From Simmondsia chinensis (Eukaryota > Streptophyta > Magnoliopsida > Caryophyllales > Simmondsiaceae), in NCBI GenBank assembly GCA_018398585.1, contig JAGTTD010000005.1:35094750-35158749 (forward strand): a stretch of DNA of 64,000 nt, written 5' to 3'. The translations under genes were made by a program, and so were the position numbers. The notes under the pieces are model-generated. The model had not been told where the DNA came from, did not search any database, and saw only the letters and a program-made list of their open reading frames with translations. Positions 45,293 to 57,814 of this stretch are shown here, one piece after another. The number at the start of each line of letters is the position of its first letter. Positions within the stretch are counted from its first letter, which is position 1.

Positions 45293-46690
45293 TCTTATAT
45301 ATATATATGTATATTTCATGTACGATGAAAAATATTGTTCTCATGACCTATTATTAGTAATAGTAATAAATTACACTAGTGTTATCCCGTGCGATGCACG
45401 GAGGATATTTACAATTTGAAAAAAATGAAATATTACTTCCACATGTCTCGTTGTTTTAAACTTAAATTATCACTTTTAACTACTAACTTCTTATTAAAAT
45501 TTTCTTTCAATTCTTAAACTATTTTTTTTAAAAAAATGCTATGTTAAATTAGCCTAACGTTTGTTGATTTAAAACCTTCTACACAAATGTTCTAAAAAAT
45601 GCAAGTCTCCGACTTAAATGCAAGGATGAATTCATTAATAAGGAAGTCATGAATTATAATACTTGGAATTAGAGTTTAGAGGTTTTTGAATGAAGTGAGA
45701 ACTTTGCAATAATGCATAAGATAAATGGACTATACATTTGAATAAAAGGAGTTTCATTTAACAAAACTCTTCTTCATTAGTAATGTCATAACATTATGTC
45801 CATATGTAGAATAAGGGGAATAGTAAGACGGTTGTGGGGTTACCGAGAAATAACATTTTACACCTTAGTACACCGATGCATATACGTTTTTGACTAAAAA
45901 TTAATGCATTGAACCTCATGGTACTAAGGTGTCTTCCAACGGCCCTCATTGGGAGCATCGGCGGGAAATGTGGCTCCAAAGGGTCTCAACAATCAATCCC
46001 AGATTTGTGGCTTAGGAAATTCAAACCCTTTTTTCTCTAAATTTAAAATAGACAAAACACAAAGTTTTAGCCCGGCTGAGCACTACATAGAAAAATTTAT
46101 AAACAAGTCATGAAATACCGTTCATGTTTAGAGAGGCGAAAGCAGTAGCTTTTAGGACAAACGGTGTTTTGACTTTATCATCATTTTTTTCACAGTTATA
46201 TATGAATTTTTTTTTGTTTTAAAGAAAATTTTGACCCTCTAATAGCTATGTAATTAGTTATTTTTAATCATATTTTATTTTAGATGTATTTTTTGTCATA
46301 TATTTTGAAATAATTAAAATAATAAAAAATTAACATTAACTATTAATTTATTATCAACAATTAAAATAGCTAAAAAGAATAAAAATAAGATTATAAAATG
46401 AGATACCAATGGAGGAGAGAAGCTCCATTTTTAAGTAAAATGACGTCTTTACTATTACAACAAAAATGAGGCTTTAAATAATAGGACAATGTTGGAGGGA
46501 GTCTAACGTATAATTTATCTCCAAAAACATAGCATCCACTTTTAGGAGAGGCGCATAACAACGTCGTTTCCTTATCACACTTTCCTAAGTACTGACTATC
46601 TTGATTTTTCCTCTGGATTATGAATGTCCATTATATATATATATATGGATAGAGAGAGAGAGAGAGAGAGAGAAAGAGGAGAATCCACAT
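45293..46690. other. Intergenic DNA with contracted AT tract, copy 2
   Basis: Aligns with 7775-9225. The AT tract is about 20 bp here. Near 46633-46675 an AT tract continues into a (GA)n tract that copy 1 lacks. Confidence 0.55.
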
Positions 46691-47830
46691 AATTTATAAA
46701 CCATCAATTAATCTAAAAGTAACCCAATTATGTGGTAATGCACCAAAAAATAAACCAACTATATTTTCTAACCAAAAAATAACATAACTCTAACTTTTTA
46801 ACCAAAAAAATAATCCAACTCTAACTTTTTTACCAAAAAATAACCCAACTCTAACTTTTATGTCCAAAAAATCAAACTCTAAAATTAATCTAAAAATAAC
46901 CAAACTCTAAAAATTTGATTTAAATATACTGAAGTGTGATGCTCTAATAGTATATTTTCCTTCTACGTATTTTTGGTTTAGCTTGTTCTCTGTAGGGCTG
47001 CAAATGAGCCATGCCGGCTCTCAAGCCAATTTGACTTGGTTCATTAAGGGCTCAGCTTGGGTTCGTTCAAGTCGACTTGAAAGCCTGCTCAATACGTTTA
47101 AAGGTGAGCCAAATGGAACGGAGGCCAGCTCGACTCGAAAGGCTAATGAGCGGGCTCGATTATTGGCTTGCATGTCTACACTATGGAATTGAGTTGCATG
47201 CATGTTTTTTTTTTTCCCATTTTTCATACAAGATTTTTTTATTTCAAGTAACAATAATGATAAATGAGGTTAACAAACTTAATAAATTAGCTTAACGAGC
47301 CTTGTAAATGAGCGCAATGACCAGCTCACCAAATAATCAAGCCTAAATGATACCGATACTGAGCCGGTCTCATTTAGTAAACGAGTTGATCCAAGCACAA
47401 ACATGTGGTTCGGTTAGATAAATAAGACCAATACTGAGTTGGTCTCATTTAGTTAATGAGCCAAGTCGAGCCAAGCGATCTGTGGTTCGGCTCGGCTTAT
47501 TCACAGCCTTAGTTCTCTAATTGTATTCCTCGGTTGCTTTGCTTATTCTTTGCCCCGGAATGTTACCTTTTTGTGGGGTTATATTCACTTATTGAGAAAA
47601 AGCGTATTTTTAGTTTGGTTAGGTAGAAAAAGAAATCAAGCCAAACCTAAAACACATAAAAGAAAAATATACTGTTGGAGCGTCATATCACACGCCATGC
47701 TTAACCATCAATTCAGTATCTTTTAAAATTAATTTTAGAGTTTGATTATTTTTTTAATATAAAGGCTAAAGTTGGGTTATTTTTAAAAAAAAATAAAATC
47801 AGATTATTTTTTAGTATATTGACATATATT
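46690..47830. mobile_element. Long-inverted-repeat element with nested insert, copy 2
   Basis: Counterpart of 9225-10340. Left arm AAATAACCCAACTCTAACTT units at 46700-46915, inner GAGCC-rich element from AGGGCTGCAAATGAGCC (46994) to about 47510, right arm to 47815. The inner element is shortened: the stretch around GCTTGTTTAAATAAACAAGC in copy 1 is missing. Confidence 0.55.
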
Positions 47831-47915
47831 TGGTTTACTTTAACATTAATTGTTGATTTATAAATCCCATATTTATTGTATGCTTTGTTTGCGAATACAA
47901 ATTGCCTCTACAAAA

Positions 47916-48205
47916 ATGGAGGAGGGTTTAAGGAAGAGCGAGCAGAACGACGGCGAGTCCTACAAGTTCTCGAATTCTACAGTGGGATCGGCAGCATGGT
48001 TTCTCCTCTCTCTCTTGATCTCTCTTTCTCTCTCTTCAATTTGTAATTTTTCTCTCTCTAATGATGAAATTTTGTTGCGTTGAAATTCGAGAAGAGGTAC
48101 TCGATGATGGCAGCTAGGGTTCATGTGACTGTAATCGAAGCCTTTGAGATCATTGATCTTGCTAATGATGTATGTGAATTCAATTTTGGTCATCAGCCAT
48201 TTCAG
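47916..48205 (+). other. DNMT2: DNMT2 copy 2, exons 1-2
   Basis: Exon 1 is 83 bp against 84 in copy 1: GAGTCCTACAAG here versus GAGTCTCTACGAG, a lost base that shifts the frame before VLEFYSG. Exon 2 encodes RYSMMAARVHVTVIEAFEII then DLANDVCEFNFGHQPFQ, with Ile for Asn in the EAFEIND motif. Confidence 0.92.
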
Positions 48206-49276
48206 GTACTCTCTGACTCTCTGTCTCTGTGGAGTTATTGTTCATAAGTTTATTCAAATTGGTTTATGATGGAGTTATTTACACTTTTGCTGACTGATGG
48301 TTGTTTGTTCAGATTGATCCGTTCATTTTTTCTTTTGTTCAGAAATAGTCCATGATGTTTCTAAATTTGTTCAAATTGGTTCTTTATTTTGTTGGTATAT
48401 TTTCAAAATAAGTAAAAAGGTAGGGTTTTTTGGCGCCTTTTTGTGAAGAGATGTGTTTCTTCACAAGATGGTTCTTTTCTAAGAAAAACTTGAAAAACTA
48501 TAAATAATCCTTCCATTCTCAGTACTAGTATATCAAACAAAATTCTATCAATTTCTTGTTCTTTAATCTCATAAATTCATGCGCTCTGTACTCATTCTGA
48601 CTTTATATTTTGGTTTCACTGTATCCCCTAAACTATTTTGGATAAGGATAGATAAGTTTTAAAGAAAGTGGTTCGTTACACGCCTTGAAGCCTTTTGTTG
48701 TTTTGCTACCCGTTTTATTGAATTTATCTAACAATTTTCTTTTGTTCAAAAAACCTAATGTATTATTTATTGACAAAATTGATCTTTTATATAGGAGTAA
48801 GAAAATTAAAAAGATAAGAGACTAATTTTGTTGTAAAATAAAACATGAAGGACTGGTTTGTACAAGAAGAAAGATAAGTATCAATTTGAACAAATATATA
48901 AATTGTAGGCACTCCTTTGTAATAAAGAAAGATGAATGACAAATTTGAATAAACTTATAAATATTAGGGATCAACGGTGTCTCTTATGTTTTATTTTATG
49001 ACCAAACTGATCCCTCATCCTTGTGACCAGCACAAGTGAAAATTAAAAGATGATGGATCAAGTTGTTTGGAAATAAAACATGAAGGGTTGTTTTAAACAC
49101 GGGAAATCAATTTGAGCAAAATTATGAACATTAGGGGCCAATGCAGTACGTATTCTCTCTATTTGAATGTAGTAGAATTTCTGCAATGGAATTGTTAACT
49201 AGGGGTGAACAAAAATTGGTTCGGACCGGTGGACTGCCGGTCCGGTCTTTGGTCCTAGTATACGGGTTAATCGGGC

Positions 49277-50806
49277 GAATGATAGAGTAATACAGGGAGA
49301 AACAAAAGAACCTTCACATGGTTTTCATTGATTTAGAAAGGGCATATGATAGAGTTCCAAGGGAGGTCCTTTGGAGAGTTTTGGATAGGAAAGGCATCCC
49401 CTTGACATAAATCCGAGCCATTAAAGACATGTATGAGGGGGCACAGACTATGGTGCATATAGTGGAGGGGGGGACAGACGCTTTCCCGATAACAGTAGGG
49501 GTACACCAGGGGTCTGCTTTAAGCCTCTATCTGTTCATTCTGGTTATGGACGAGCTCACTAGACACGTCCAGGGATGTGTACTTTGGTGCATGCTTTTTG
49601 CAGATGACATAGTGTTGGTGGGAGAGTCGCGGGAAGAGGTAAATGAGAAGCTGGAACTGTGGAGAGGGGCACTAGAGTCAAAGGTTTTATGACAAAGAAG
49701 AGCCAAGACCAAGCATATGGAACTCAAGTTCGATCCCTCCACCATGCCTAGCCGGGAAAACATCAAGATTAGATCTGAGGCCATATCGAAGAAGGAGAGC
49801 TTCAGGTACTTGGAGTCCATGATATAGCACAGCAACGACGTTGACGAGGATGTCACCAACCGGATTAAAGCGGGATGGCATAAGTGGAGGATGGCCTCCG
49901 CGGTACTTTGTGATAGAAAGTTCCCCTTAAAGCTGAAGGGAAGACACTATAAGATGATTGTGAGGCCAGCCATGACGTATGGGGCGGAGTGTAGGGTGAT
50001 GAAACAACAGCACACACAGAAGATGAAGGTAGCGGAGATGTGAATGCTGAGGTGGATGTGCAGACACACAAAGAAGGATATGATCAGAAACGACGTCATA
50101 AGAGGCAAATTAGGCGTAGCCCCTATTGAAGATAAACTGAGGGAGCAATATTTGAGGTGGTTCGGACATGTTAGAAGGAGATCAGACAACGCTCCAGTAA
50201 AGAGATGCGAACAGCCCGTTGCTACATTAGGCAGGAGAGCAAGAGGTAGGCCAAAGATGAGATGGCTGGAGACGATCCAACAAGACCTCACCCACCTAAA
50301 CCTTCGGGAGGAGATGGCTTTAGATAGGGCCCAATGGAGGTCTAGTATAGGGGTTATAGATGCTGCAGTTGGAGTAGGATAGTCTAGCTTACTAGTGCTA
50401 GGTCTTGACATTCTTCTGGCTCACTTAGATCGTGTACTTGCTCTCATGAGTTGCTACTTGCCTACCTCAACAACAACAACAACAAAAAATCCAGTGCTTG
50501 CAATGGCTCCATGCAAAAGCAGGGTCGGGTGGGGGGGAGGGGGGGGGGGGGGGGATGTGCGCTTGATGTGGCTTGCTTTGAGTTTGTTGTTTTGCTCGCC
50601 GTGTGTTTTTTCCTACTCATGCTGTGTTGCTCTCCTGCTGCCAGGTCACATGCTCTATGCTGCGGACCAGCTTCTCAGGTTGGGGGTCCTTGGAAACAGC
50701 CTCTCTTCAGGGTGGCCCCCTCAAGGGGGAAGGCTGCGTACATCTACCCCCCCGAACTCTACTTTTGCGGGAGCCCTTGCAAGCACGGGGTTTGTTGTTG
50801 TTGTAT
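49277..50806 (+). mobile_element. LINE, RTE-like, copy 2
   Basis: Same insertion as 12110-13880 but missing about 385 bp at the 5' side: the host word TTAATCGG joins directly to the segment preceding IQGE. RT remains: [46 protein letters not shown] (FADD intact). CAG is kept where copy 1 has the 12567 stop. Breaks: TGA at 49690-49692 after a lost base, further stops near 49827 and 50041. C-terminal LRWFGHVRRRSDNAPVKRCE is intact. Ends GGGTTTGTTGTTGTTGTATG. Confidence 0.85.
50466..50560 (-). repeat. Inverted LINE tail inside LINE 3' UTR, copy 2
   Basis: (CAA)n, then CCAGTGCTTGCAATGGCTCC, GCAAAAGCAGGGTCGGG, a G-run and GATGTGCGC is the reverse complement of the LINE tail. The forward tail lies about 180 bp downstream (50735-50806), so the two form a long hairpin. 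Copy 1 retains a collapsed version. Confidence 0.85.
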
Positions 50807-51159
50807 GTATCTAAAAGATTAAATCTTCGAAAATTAATATTTATTTTTTTACTATTTAATAATTATATAAATATCTTATACAATTATCCTTAATTATATA
50901 TATATATATATATATTAACTATATTATTATCTTTATTTCTAATTTTTAACTTTCATATGAAAATGTTTTTCTTCTTATAATTGAACTCCTCATATGAAAC
51001 ATCGGACCAAATTGGTATGGTCTGGTTCGGACCTATTTCTAACCGGTCTTGGACCAGACCGATCAGTTTTAATCGGTCCGGTCCTCGGTCTCATGATTTG
51101 ACATACTTCGGTCTTCGGTCCGATCCGGTTCGATCCGGTCTTGGACCGATGTTAATAGA

Positions 51160-53074
51160 AGGGATTAATATATCAGTTTAGCTTATTACTAATATCAATT
51201 GATTTTGGAATGGAATCTTGCTTAAGCTTTGATAGCAAAATTGATTATCCTTATTTAACTGCGGTATCAAATAAAGAAGAATAGGCAAAAGGCCAATAGC
51301 CTCCCAGTTACATAAATACCGAGCACCATCCTGTAACCAACCAAAAGTGATCCATCACTTGGCATAAAATAGAGTATAGCTCATCATAGATGCCAAGCTC
51401 ACCAAAGAAATCCATCTCCTTCTATGACGGGCCATCCACAGGACTTTGGCCCTATAAAGACGCGTACCACCCATCATAAAAACACACAATGTTTGACAAA
51501 TAACACAGTTTTAAAAGAAAATTCTGGTAGTCCCACTCTCCATTGAGCTTTGACTTAAGCTCTTCTTACAAATACCCTCCTAAAACAAGCTTATACGTGG
51601 ACTTCAGTGGCAGCTCCTTCGATTGGGCTAGACCCAATAAAATGTAAGCAATCTAACATGTTTTGCAGAAATGGGAAAGAGAGAAGGAGAAGAGAGAGAG
51701 AAAAAGAGGGGGGGGGGGGGGGGAGGCAAGGATGATTCCTTGCAGGATGGAAAATGATGAATGATTGCTGGAAAAGATTACAAAATAGAGCAGTTGCAGT
51801 TTGAGATGGGGGCAGTGTTTCTCTTAGCTTTTCTGCACAAGTCTTCTGTTTCTGATAGTACGAGAACAAAGTTTGTTGTGTAGGATTTGGATGTTGATGG
51901 GAATGGTTTGGTATTTTTGAGTATTTTGTTTAGAATGGCTATCATTTCTCTTCTTAAGGCATGTTTAGTATGAGTATTAGGGGAAAGGGGGTTTGCGATT
52001 AATACTCTGAAAGCCAAATATCATTATGTTTGGTGTGCAAATGCAAGTTATTATTGGCGTAATCTGAATAGTCCCATTACCCCCAATGAGTGCACTATTG
52101 ATGGGGGACTAGAGAAAGTTTTTCTGACCTAAAATGAAGGGAAAGGAAGCCAAATAATAGGTGTGGAACATGACATTGCTTAGCCTCCATCAACCCCAAG
52201 CCCAGCAGCCATGCTCGACTCTCAATGCCGTCAGCCTCACTGGATAAGTTCACTTAGTCCACTGATTGATTCAATGGCAGTGGTTGCATTCCCTTGACTG
52301 AGCTCCACCAGTTGCCCCTTCCTTGACCGACATGTGATAGCTATGTGCCTCCGTACTAGCCTTCTCCCTCCATCAGGACTATTTGCTCATTTCCCTTATT
52401 CATAGACCAGTATCTCTCTCTATATCTGGATGATGATCACTCAAATTTGTGCCATATCTGGATATCAATAGTACAATCTGGCCAAAATTATGGGTGTTGA
52501 TGTCCATGGTGTCACTTTCAAAATCTGTTAGCTCCTTTATTTGGCTGCTTGTGGATTTGGTGATTGCTATGATGGTGTGAGAGTAAGGGAGAGAATGGGG
52601 GAAAAAGGAGAGGGGAAGTGTGGCTAAGGGGGTGGTATTGCTGGTGGATACGGTGGCTTAATCTTTTAGGATCCTCTTTTAACCATACCTAATCTCTCTA
52701 CAAGATAGCACCCTGTTGGGGTAAGGCTGTATACATCTCATCCTCCCTAGACTTTACTTTGGCAAAGCCTCCTTAATGCATGAGGTGGTGGTTGTTTTTG
52801 TGCAACCTTACCCAACCAAGCAAGGGTAAAGGTTGCTTCGTAGAAGTTAACCCATGGATGGTTGACCTATAAAGGGTTCCTAGTACCAAATTTGGCCTTT
52901 TTAAATAAGAATGCCTAGCTATATCTAGTTTCCTATTGATACTTGTTGGTTGCCATTGGAATGTGAGTGAAAAAGGATTCCTTGACTGCATTTTATTTTG
53001 GGAATGTTTATTCCTTGCAAATTGACTCCCTTCATATCTAAAATGACAAACTGCTGCTTATTTTTCTCACAACG
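51160..53074. other. DNMT2 intron 2 interior, copy 2
   Basis: Aligns with 14195-16112. Contains a G-run (51708-51723), a decayed LINE tail (52675-52803) and MITE-like debris. The 3' splice site preceding exon 3 reads CTCACAACG, with no AG. Confidence 0.6.
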
Positions 53075-54267
53075 GGTAATATTCAGAGCTTGATAGCCAC
53101 AGATCTTGACAAATATCAAGCTCATGCCTGGTTTCTTTCTCCTCCATGCCAACCTTACACAAAGCAAGGTGACCTATCTATAATCTTACATCTTTTCTGG
53201 AGTGATGGTTTCTTTGACAAAGAATTATCTAAAAGCCCCATGGGGTTGGCTAATAAGTGGTAAGGCACTTGGACATGACATCTTATAAAAATCCTAGCAT
53301 TAGGTGTACATGACTCCTTGGGGCTACTCACTGGATCTTTGTGCTCCAACTTAGCCTGTTGCACGTATGGAAACTTATGAATGAGCCATGTGTGCAACCT
53401 AGAGATTGGTCATGGTCTGCATAGCCTGGTGATTTTAGCATTATTTTATTTGGTTTAGCCGGGCTAATAGTTTGCTATTTGAGTTTTGTACATATTTTAT
53501 TTAATATTATCTTAGGGATTATCTTTTCCTATAAATATAGCTTTATAATTCATTATCTTTAGCTTTGGAGAAATATTATTGAGTTTTGTTCTTCAGCAAC
53601 AAGTAGTGCTACATTACCAGGCACAAAGTGCCAGTTACCAAAAACAAGGCTTATCTAAATGTTTCATTTTTTGGTCTCCAGAAGGACTCAAGCGATGCTC
53701 GGGCTTTCTCTTTTCTCAACATTCTTGAGCTTATACCACAATTATCACATGCTCCACTCATGATATTCGCGGAAAGCGTTGTTGGATTTGAGGTATGTTG
53801 CTAAGGGCCCATTTGGCCAAGCTTCCTTTTTGGGAAAAAAAAAGATTTTTTCTAGCTTTTGAGGGTATTCGGTTTGGAAAGAAAAATTATTTTAAAAAGA
53901 AGCAGAAACCCTTTTTTTGCTTTTAAGTGAAAGTAGAAAAATAGTGCTTCTCCTTTAAAGTATAAGGATGAGCAAAAACTAAAAACTTTTTAGACATAAA
54001 TATCCCTATTGAAAGCACCCTTTGCAAAAGTGATTCTGATAAAGCAATTTTTTCACAGTTTTACCAAACAATTGATGATTCTGGTACGCAACCTTGTTTT
54101 CTCATACTTCTTTTCTCAGTATTGGGGGGTCTGCTTCTGTACAGAGATCTAATACTCATAGCAAGTTGATTGAGATCTTGGCAAGTAGTGGTTATGTTAC
54201 ACAGGAGTTCATCTTAAGCCCCTTGCAGATTGGAATTCCATACTCATGGCCCCGCTACTTTTGCCTA
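53075..54267 (+). other. DNMT2: DNMT2 copy 2, exons 3-5
   Basis: Exon 3 encodes [20 protein letters not shown] then [11 protein letters not shown], keeping the catalytic Cys and the usual PYT. Exon 4 has lost its AG acceptor and reads FAESVVGFE at motif VI. Exon 5 encodes [20 protein letters not shown] then [20 protein letters not shown] and is fully open. Confidence 0.92.
53808..54080. mobile_element. GTTTGGCCA MITE in intron 4, copy 2
   Basis: Counterpart of 16849-17122: starts GGGCCCATTTGGCCAAGCTT, ends TTTTACCAAACAATTG. Confidence 0.5.
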
Positions 54268-54814
54268 GTATTTTATTTCTCTCACACAATTAAGCATACA
54301 TTCACTCGCTGTGGCTACGTTTGGCGGTGTCGGCCACCGCATTCTTTCATACAAAACGTAGTTTGCGTAATGGTGTCACAGAAGCATGGTATCACGTTAC
54401 ATAATAGGTCACTTTGACCACATTGGGCTTTTGAGGGACAAAAGTTGCTTTTAAAACTTGCATTTGCAAGAATTTGAATAACTTGTTATACATTTTTTTT
54501 TTTTACTTTATCTTTGTCTTATGGTTTTTAATGTGTATAATATGTTTTAGTTAATGAAAGTAAATTACAGAAAACCCCTGGGACTTTTCATTCAAAGTCG
54601 AAAAGTCTTGATTACAAATAAAATCATGCACTCAGTGGCGCCCACCAATCCTTGGCTGATTTATTGGTTGAATGATATTTGGATATAGCCTAGTTTGTGT
54701 TTCTGTGGTGTTTTGTGTAGTCCCTTATGCCACTTGAAAGTAGAGTCGTAGTTGCATTTCCAAAAGAAACATTAAAATGTTTGTTTATTTGCTGACCTGC
54801 CATGGTTATAGGCT

Positions 54815-55165
54815 CCCTTTGGCGACTGGGTAAAGGAGGGTAGAGAGGGATAAAGAGGGGGAGGGTAAGAGGGAAGCTAAGGGGTTATCGTACTCATTTT
54901 TTGGGCTTGTTTAATAAAAAGGGGTGAGGAGAGTAAATGGGTTACATTTATTTGGAAATTGGGTCAAGGGGGTGAGAGTCAAGAGAGTTGTGGTTAAAGT
55001 AGGGACAAACTTGTCCAAAATCTTTTAAATTTTACCTACGTTTTAACCCCCATACTCCAGTTACCCCTCAAAAAAAATTTCCAAACTTGGATAAAAGTTT
55101 ATCCGCCATTACCTTTTACCCCTCTTTACCCTATTGCGAAGTAAGGGGTTAATGACCTTTTATTA
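54815..55165. mobile_element. Foldback MITE-like element in intron 5, copy 2
   Basis: Counterpart of 17845-18205 with the same purine-rich left arm and complementary right arm. Slightly shortened near 54866. Confidence 0.55.
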
Positions 55166-55796
55166 TAAATAGTATGATTTTTGAGAATCTAAAACGAAGG
55201 GGAGCAAAAAGAGGGAAACCCATGCACGATACGACCCACTTGATTTTGACATGAATCCGACACAATTTATCATTTTAAAGCAAATTCAACTATTTTACAT
55301 GTTTGCTATGTTGGCAAACATGGATTTAGCAACACAATACATTTGTTGCCCCTAGGGTCTGGTAGGGGTCGGCATACTTTATAATTGGTCAAATGGTGTA
55401 AGAAAGAGGAAAGACGTTTTAATGTTATTATCTATGGCGGCCAAGATTGTGATCCTTTAGTGTATCTGACTAGAAAAGAATGCTAGGTTTTTTTAAAAAT
55501 AGCATACACCTAAGAATTTCTTATGGGAGAGGTTGGTCTTTTTAGGATCTCATTGTATAGGAGCTCAGGTGGCCTTGCTGACATAACCTTAGTTGGTTTG
55601 CAGGTGGAATGAAGGGCTTTATATTACTAGTTCATGGTTTTGTAATGTTGCATGTTTGTTATTTGAAGATGCCCTGTCCTTTTAGCTCTTTTTTAATTCT
55701 TTCTGTATTAGTATTATTTATTTTTTCGATCAAAAAAATAATGATTGTTGTGTTTTAAGGATTTACATAGAATAATTTACTTGTCTATTGCTGTAG

Positions 55797-57768
55797 GCAA
55801 AAAGAAGACCTTTTTCCTTTCTAAACTCCAAATACAATCATCAGCTACTCTATACACCAATGCCATTCAGCAACATTGTCTCAATGAACAGCACACCTGA
55901 TAAATCAGAGGAAACATGGGACGAAACGTTTCAATCTTGCGATCCGATTGAGAGAATTCTGGAATTTAAGGGCTCTGAATTTTCACTAACAGCAGTCAAT
56001 TCTGCAAATGAATCTTTGGAACTATATGGTAAGACAGTGGGATCTGATGGAGGGTCTCTTGATGAGTATTTGGTTCTGCTAAGCTTGATTGAGAGGTGGG
56101 GAAGTGCAATGGGTAAGTCCTCTTATTTTGTTACATTTATAGTGGCCCAAAGTAAGGTTCAATTAATGGGCTCTTTTTTTATAACCACTTCATATAATAA
56201 TATCAGTTAATATGTTGGTAATTTATATTGTAGGAAAATTATCACTTAGGTATCTGAGGTTTAACCATTTATTACCTAGGTATTATGATATTGGAATATA
56301 TACCTTGCAGTACCCTGTGGTTCTAATATTTTATAACATGGTATTCTATGTCAGAATTTGATATTTTTTGTAAAAATTACACCAATTTTTGCAGAAAATG
56401 CTAATGTAGTACATAATTACGATAATATACAAGCCATGTCAATGTTGTTAGCAAAAACTCATCAAATGACGATAAAATTTTCATTGGATTTTGATGTTGA
56501 TTACTTATATATTGCTGAAATCATGTGTCATGTCATCATTCTTTAGCAAAAAATCATTAAATTCTAATGAAGATACTTAATATTGTTGGAATCATGTTCC
56601 ATTTTAGCATTTTCTAGCAACAATCTATTGAATTTTGGCATAAGGGTACTTGATTGATAAAATTTTAAGACTTCCAGGTACCTAAGTACTCAAACTTTAA
56701 CCTCAAGGTAATCTATTGCATATTTTGAAACGTCATGATACCTAGGTGATAAATGGTTAAATTTCAGGGTACTTAAGTGATAATTTTCCTATATTACATA
56801 TGTACATATAGGTTTATAATGAACTATAAACAAGTTATTATGTCTTGAATTGTAAATGGTGATATGTAGTAAACTCATAATATAATTAATTTTCAAAAGG
56901 GGCGTTAAGAAAATGGAGTCCCCAAGCAACTACTTGGTTTGCTCAAGGTCTAGATGGCTGTGATCGTGTGTTGTCCCTGTAAACTCTATTTCCTTTGTGA
57001 AATAATCCTTAATGGTTACAGATATTGTGTATCCTGATTCAAAGCGCTGCTGTTGTTTCACAAAAAGCTACTATCGCTTCTGGCGACTATCCAAGTATGT
57101 CTTCTATCGAATTATTTACTTTTATGTTTATAAGCTTTCCTTTTGTCTTGTTTTATTTATAGTTGTCCTTCGTATTATATGCGGTGACAAAATTTGTCAC
57201 ATTACCAGTCACCTATTTTAGGTAACTAGCGATGCTGAGGTTGCAAACCTACATGGAACCACGACCCAAACGGAATACTAACAATATTAGTGTGGGTAGT
57301 TGATTGAAAATATTTGAATTGTTGAATGTAATTTTCTAAAGAATTGAAAAATTATGGTGTTAAGTGAAAAATAACTGCTTTTAAAGGTGATTTTCTGTAA
57401 ATAAATAAATAAATCCATAAAATAGAAGTAAATGTGCTGCATGCTCTCACGGTATGTTATTCTTTAAGCTCTCCACCCATATTTGACATCTCGGGTTGAT
57501 ATGCTATTACAATTACCTTGAGGATTTGTGTAATACATTTATTAGACCCCGAAATTTTGTAATGTTTTCGAGCTCCTTCCCCCTTATCTTCTTTCTCGCT
57601 CTCTTCATCTCGGTCACCAGGAATTCTAATGGTTTTATCTGTCTCTCTCTCTTCATCTCGCTCACTTGGAATTCCAATGGTTTCTTGCTTACGCAGTCGA
57701 GCTCGGGGGTGAAGGGTAAAGCATCTTCGTAGGAAAATCAAGGTCAAAGATTTTTCACCCCAAGGGAG
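55797..57768 (+). other. DNMT2: DNMT2 copy 2, exons 6-8
   Basis: Exon 6 (55797-56112) starts AKRRPFSF and is open throughout (DPIERILEFKGSEF). Exon 7 is 73 bp instead of 95: 22 bp covering YVKGTGSL are gone and the frame shifts. Exon 8 has TAG at 57730-57732 where copy 1 has TTG (Leu). Confidence 0.92.
56232..56791. mobile_element. MITE-like element A in intron 6, copy 2
   Basis: Starts GGAAAATTATCACTTAGGTA and ends with TTAAGTGATAATTTTCC, a near-perfect inverted terminus. Counterpart of 19283-19843. Confidence 0.65.
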
Positions 57769-57814
57769 GTGTGTCTCTGGCTATTTCATGCCTGTTGTCA
57801 TTGTTCTTTCAAGA

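Larger units (their letters stand above)
49200..51160. mobile_element. GGTCCGGTC-rich DNA element split by a LINE, copy 2
   Basis: Clean TAGGGGTGAACAAAAATTGG start and GGTCCGGTC words at 49200-49270. They resume at 51000-51150 with GATCCGGTTCGATCCGGTC. Host of the LINE, as in copy 1. Confidence 0.5.
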
